The notes under the pieces: generated by a model
Database searches by the model: none
Told to the model about the DNA's origin: nothing
Seen by the model: only the letters and a program-made list of their open reading frames with translations
Made by a program: the position numbers and the translations under genes
NCBI GenBank assembly: GCA_021107345.1
Contig: JAIOSX010000176.1
Coordinates: 1 to 14,446 of the forward strand
From: Candidatus Aegiribacteria sp.
GTDB taxonomy: Bacteria; Fermentibacterota; Fermentibacteria; Fermentibacterales; Fermentibacteraceae
Direction: 5' to 3'
Length of the DNA stretch: 14,446 nt
Shown here: positions 14,169-14,446 of the stretch, in pieces
How positions within the stretch are numbered: the stretch's first letter is position 1
Layout: every line of letters begins with the position of its first letter

Positions 14169-14446
14169 TCAGATTAGATCAACAGTTCTACTCCAGAGAA
14201 CCTTGAAATCGTCCCATCGAATAAGGCCATGTTCAATCGGCTCACCATTATCTCTTCTAAAATTGCAAGTGCTATCATTCTTTATATCGAAGAATGACCA
14301 GTCTCTTACTGAGTCCGGCAGGGAAGAGAATGTGCCATCTGTGCAAAGTATACCACGGGTGCCTCCTGAATCGAATAACAGTTTATCTTCAGCCACCCAA
14401 AGAATAGGATAGCCATCTGGGTATTCCCCGGGAACATCGTATCTGA
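14169..14446 (-). CDS. C-terminal part of an unidentified protein (runs off the right edge)
   Basis: On the minus strand the frame is open from the window edge to TGA at 14171-14169, giving about 91 residues. It reads through the GTG at 14396 without a stop, so the gene most likely starts outside the window. The visible part contains YPDGYPILWVAED, then DSGGTRGILCTDGTFSSLPDS and a basic/aromatic tail ending WSRTVDLI. The order 'pILW ... GG.rgiL..DG.f..LP' resembles the C-terminal H-X9-DG style ending of some prepilin-like proteins (hG.G.NVLF.DGHVE.LP), but without the His. That is a weak likeness and the identity is open. It converges on the tRNA gene with 52 bases between them, in which I see no terminator. 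Confidence 0.55.
   Translation of the reverse strand, partial: RYDVPGEYPDGYPILWVAEDKLLFDSGGTRGILCTDGTFSSLPDSVRDWSFFDIKNDSTCNFRRDNGEPIEHGLIRWDDFKVLWSRTVDLI

Overview
The window looks like a chromosomal segment of a Gram-negative bacterium. It encodes an OmpA-type outer-membrane/peptidoglycan protein, a probable outer-membrane beta-barrel fused to a peptidase, several lipoproteins and two twin-arginine (Tat) export signals. Base composition is intermediate, most starts have AGGAGG-like ribosome binding sites, and the gene mix is not that of a well-known model organism. An uncultured lineage of the Fermentibacterota/Eisenbacteria/FCB sort is plausible, but that is inference. There is no CRISPR array, insertion sequence or phage gene.

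Region 1 (1-6638, + strand) is a tight run of six genes. It opens with the 3' part of an M1-type aminopeptidase with a C-terminal beta-barrel-like half. A cluster follows in which neighbours overlap by 4 to 23 bases: an 83-aa signal-peptide ORF, a radical SAM enzyme of the AmmeMemoRadiSam type, a 57-aa Tat-signal miniprotein, a predicted lipoprotein fusing Memo and AMMECR1 domains, and a polytopic membrane protein with a degenerate spermidine-synthase-like domain. All three named parts of the poorly understood AmmeMemoRadiSam system are present, here with export signals. The 83-aa ORF appears to be the missing N-terminus of the radical SAM enzyme, offset by one base. This locus is the best candidate for an undescribed system.

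Region 2 (6639-8934) holds a minus-strand OmpA-family protein (barrel, two carboxypeptidase-regulatory-like repeats, OmpA domain). It has a rho-independent terminator at its 3' end and a 296-bp upstream region that it shares with a divergent gene.

Region 3 (8935-13857, + strand) begins with a large signalling protein: class III adenylate cyclase, AAA-type ATPase and 40-residue TPR repeats, an architecture like soluble adenylyl cyclase. It is coupled by a 4-base overlap to a small lipoprotein. A short helical protein of unknown function, a Tat lipoprotein with a PPC-like domain and a two-helix membrane protein follow.

Region 4 (13858-14446) contains a tRNA-Arg(CCT) gene with a good sigma70-type promoter and an encoded CCA end. 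On the minus strand is the C-terminal part of an unidentified protein that runs off the right edge.
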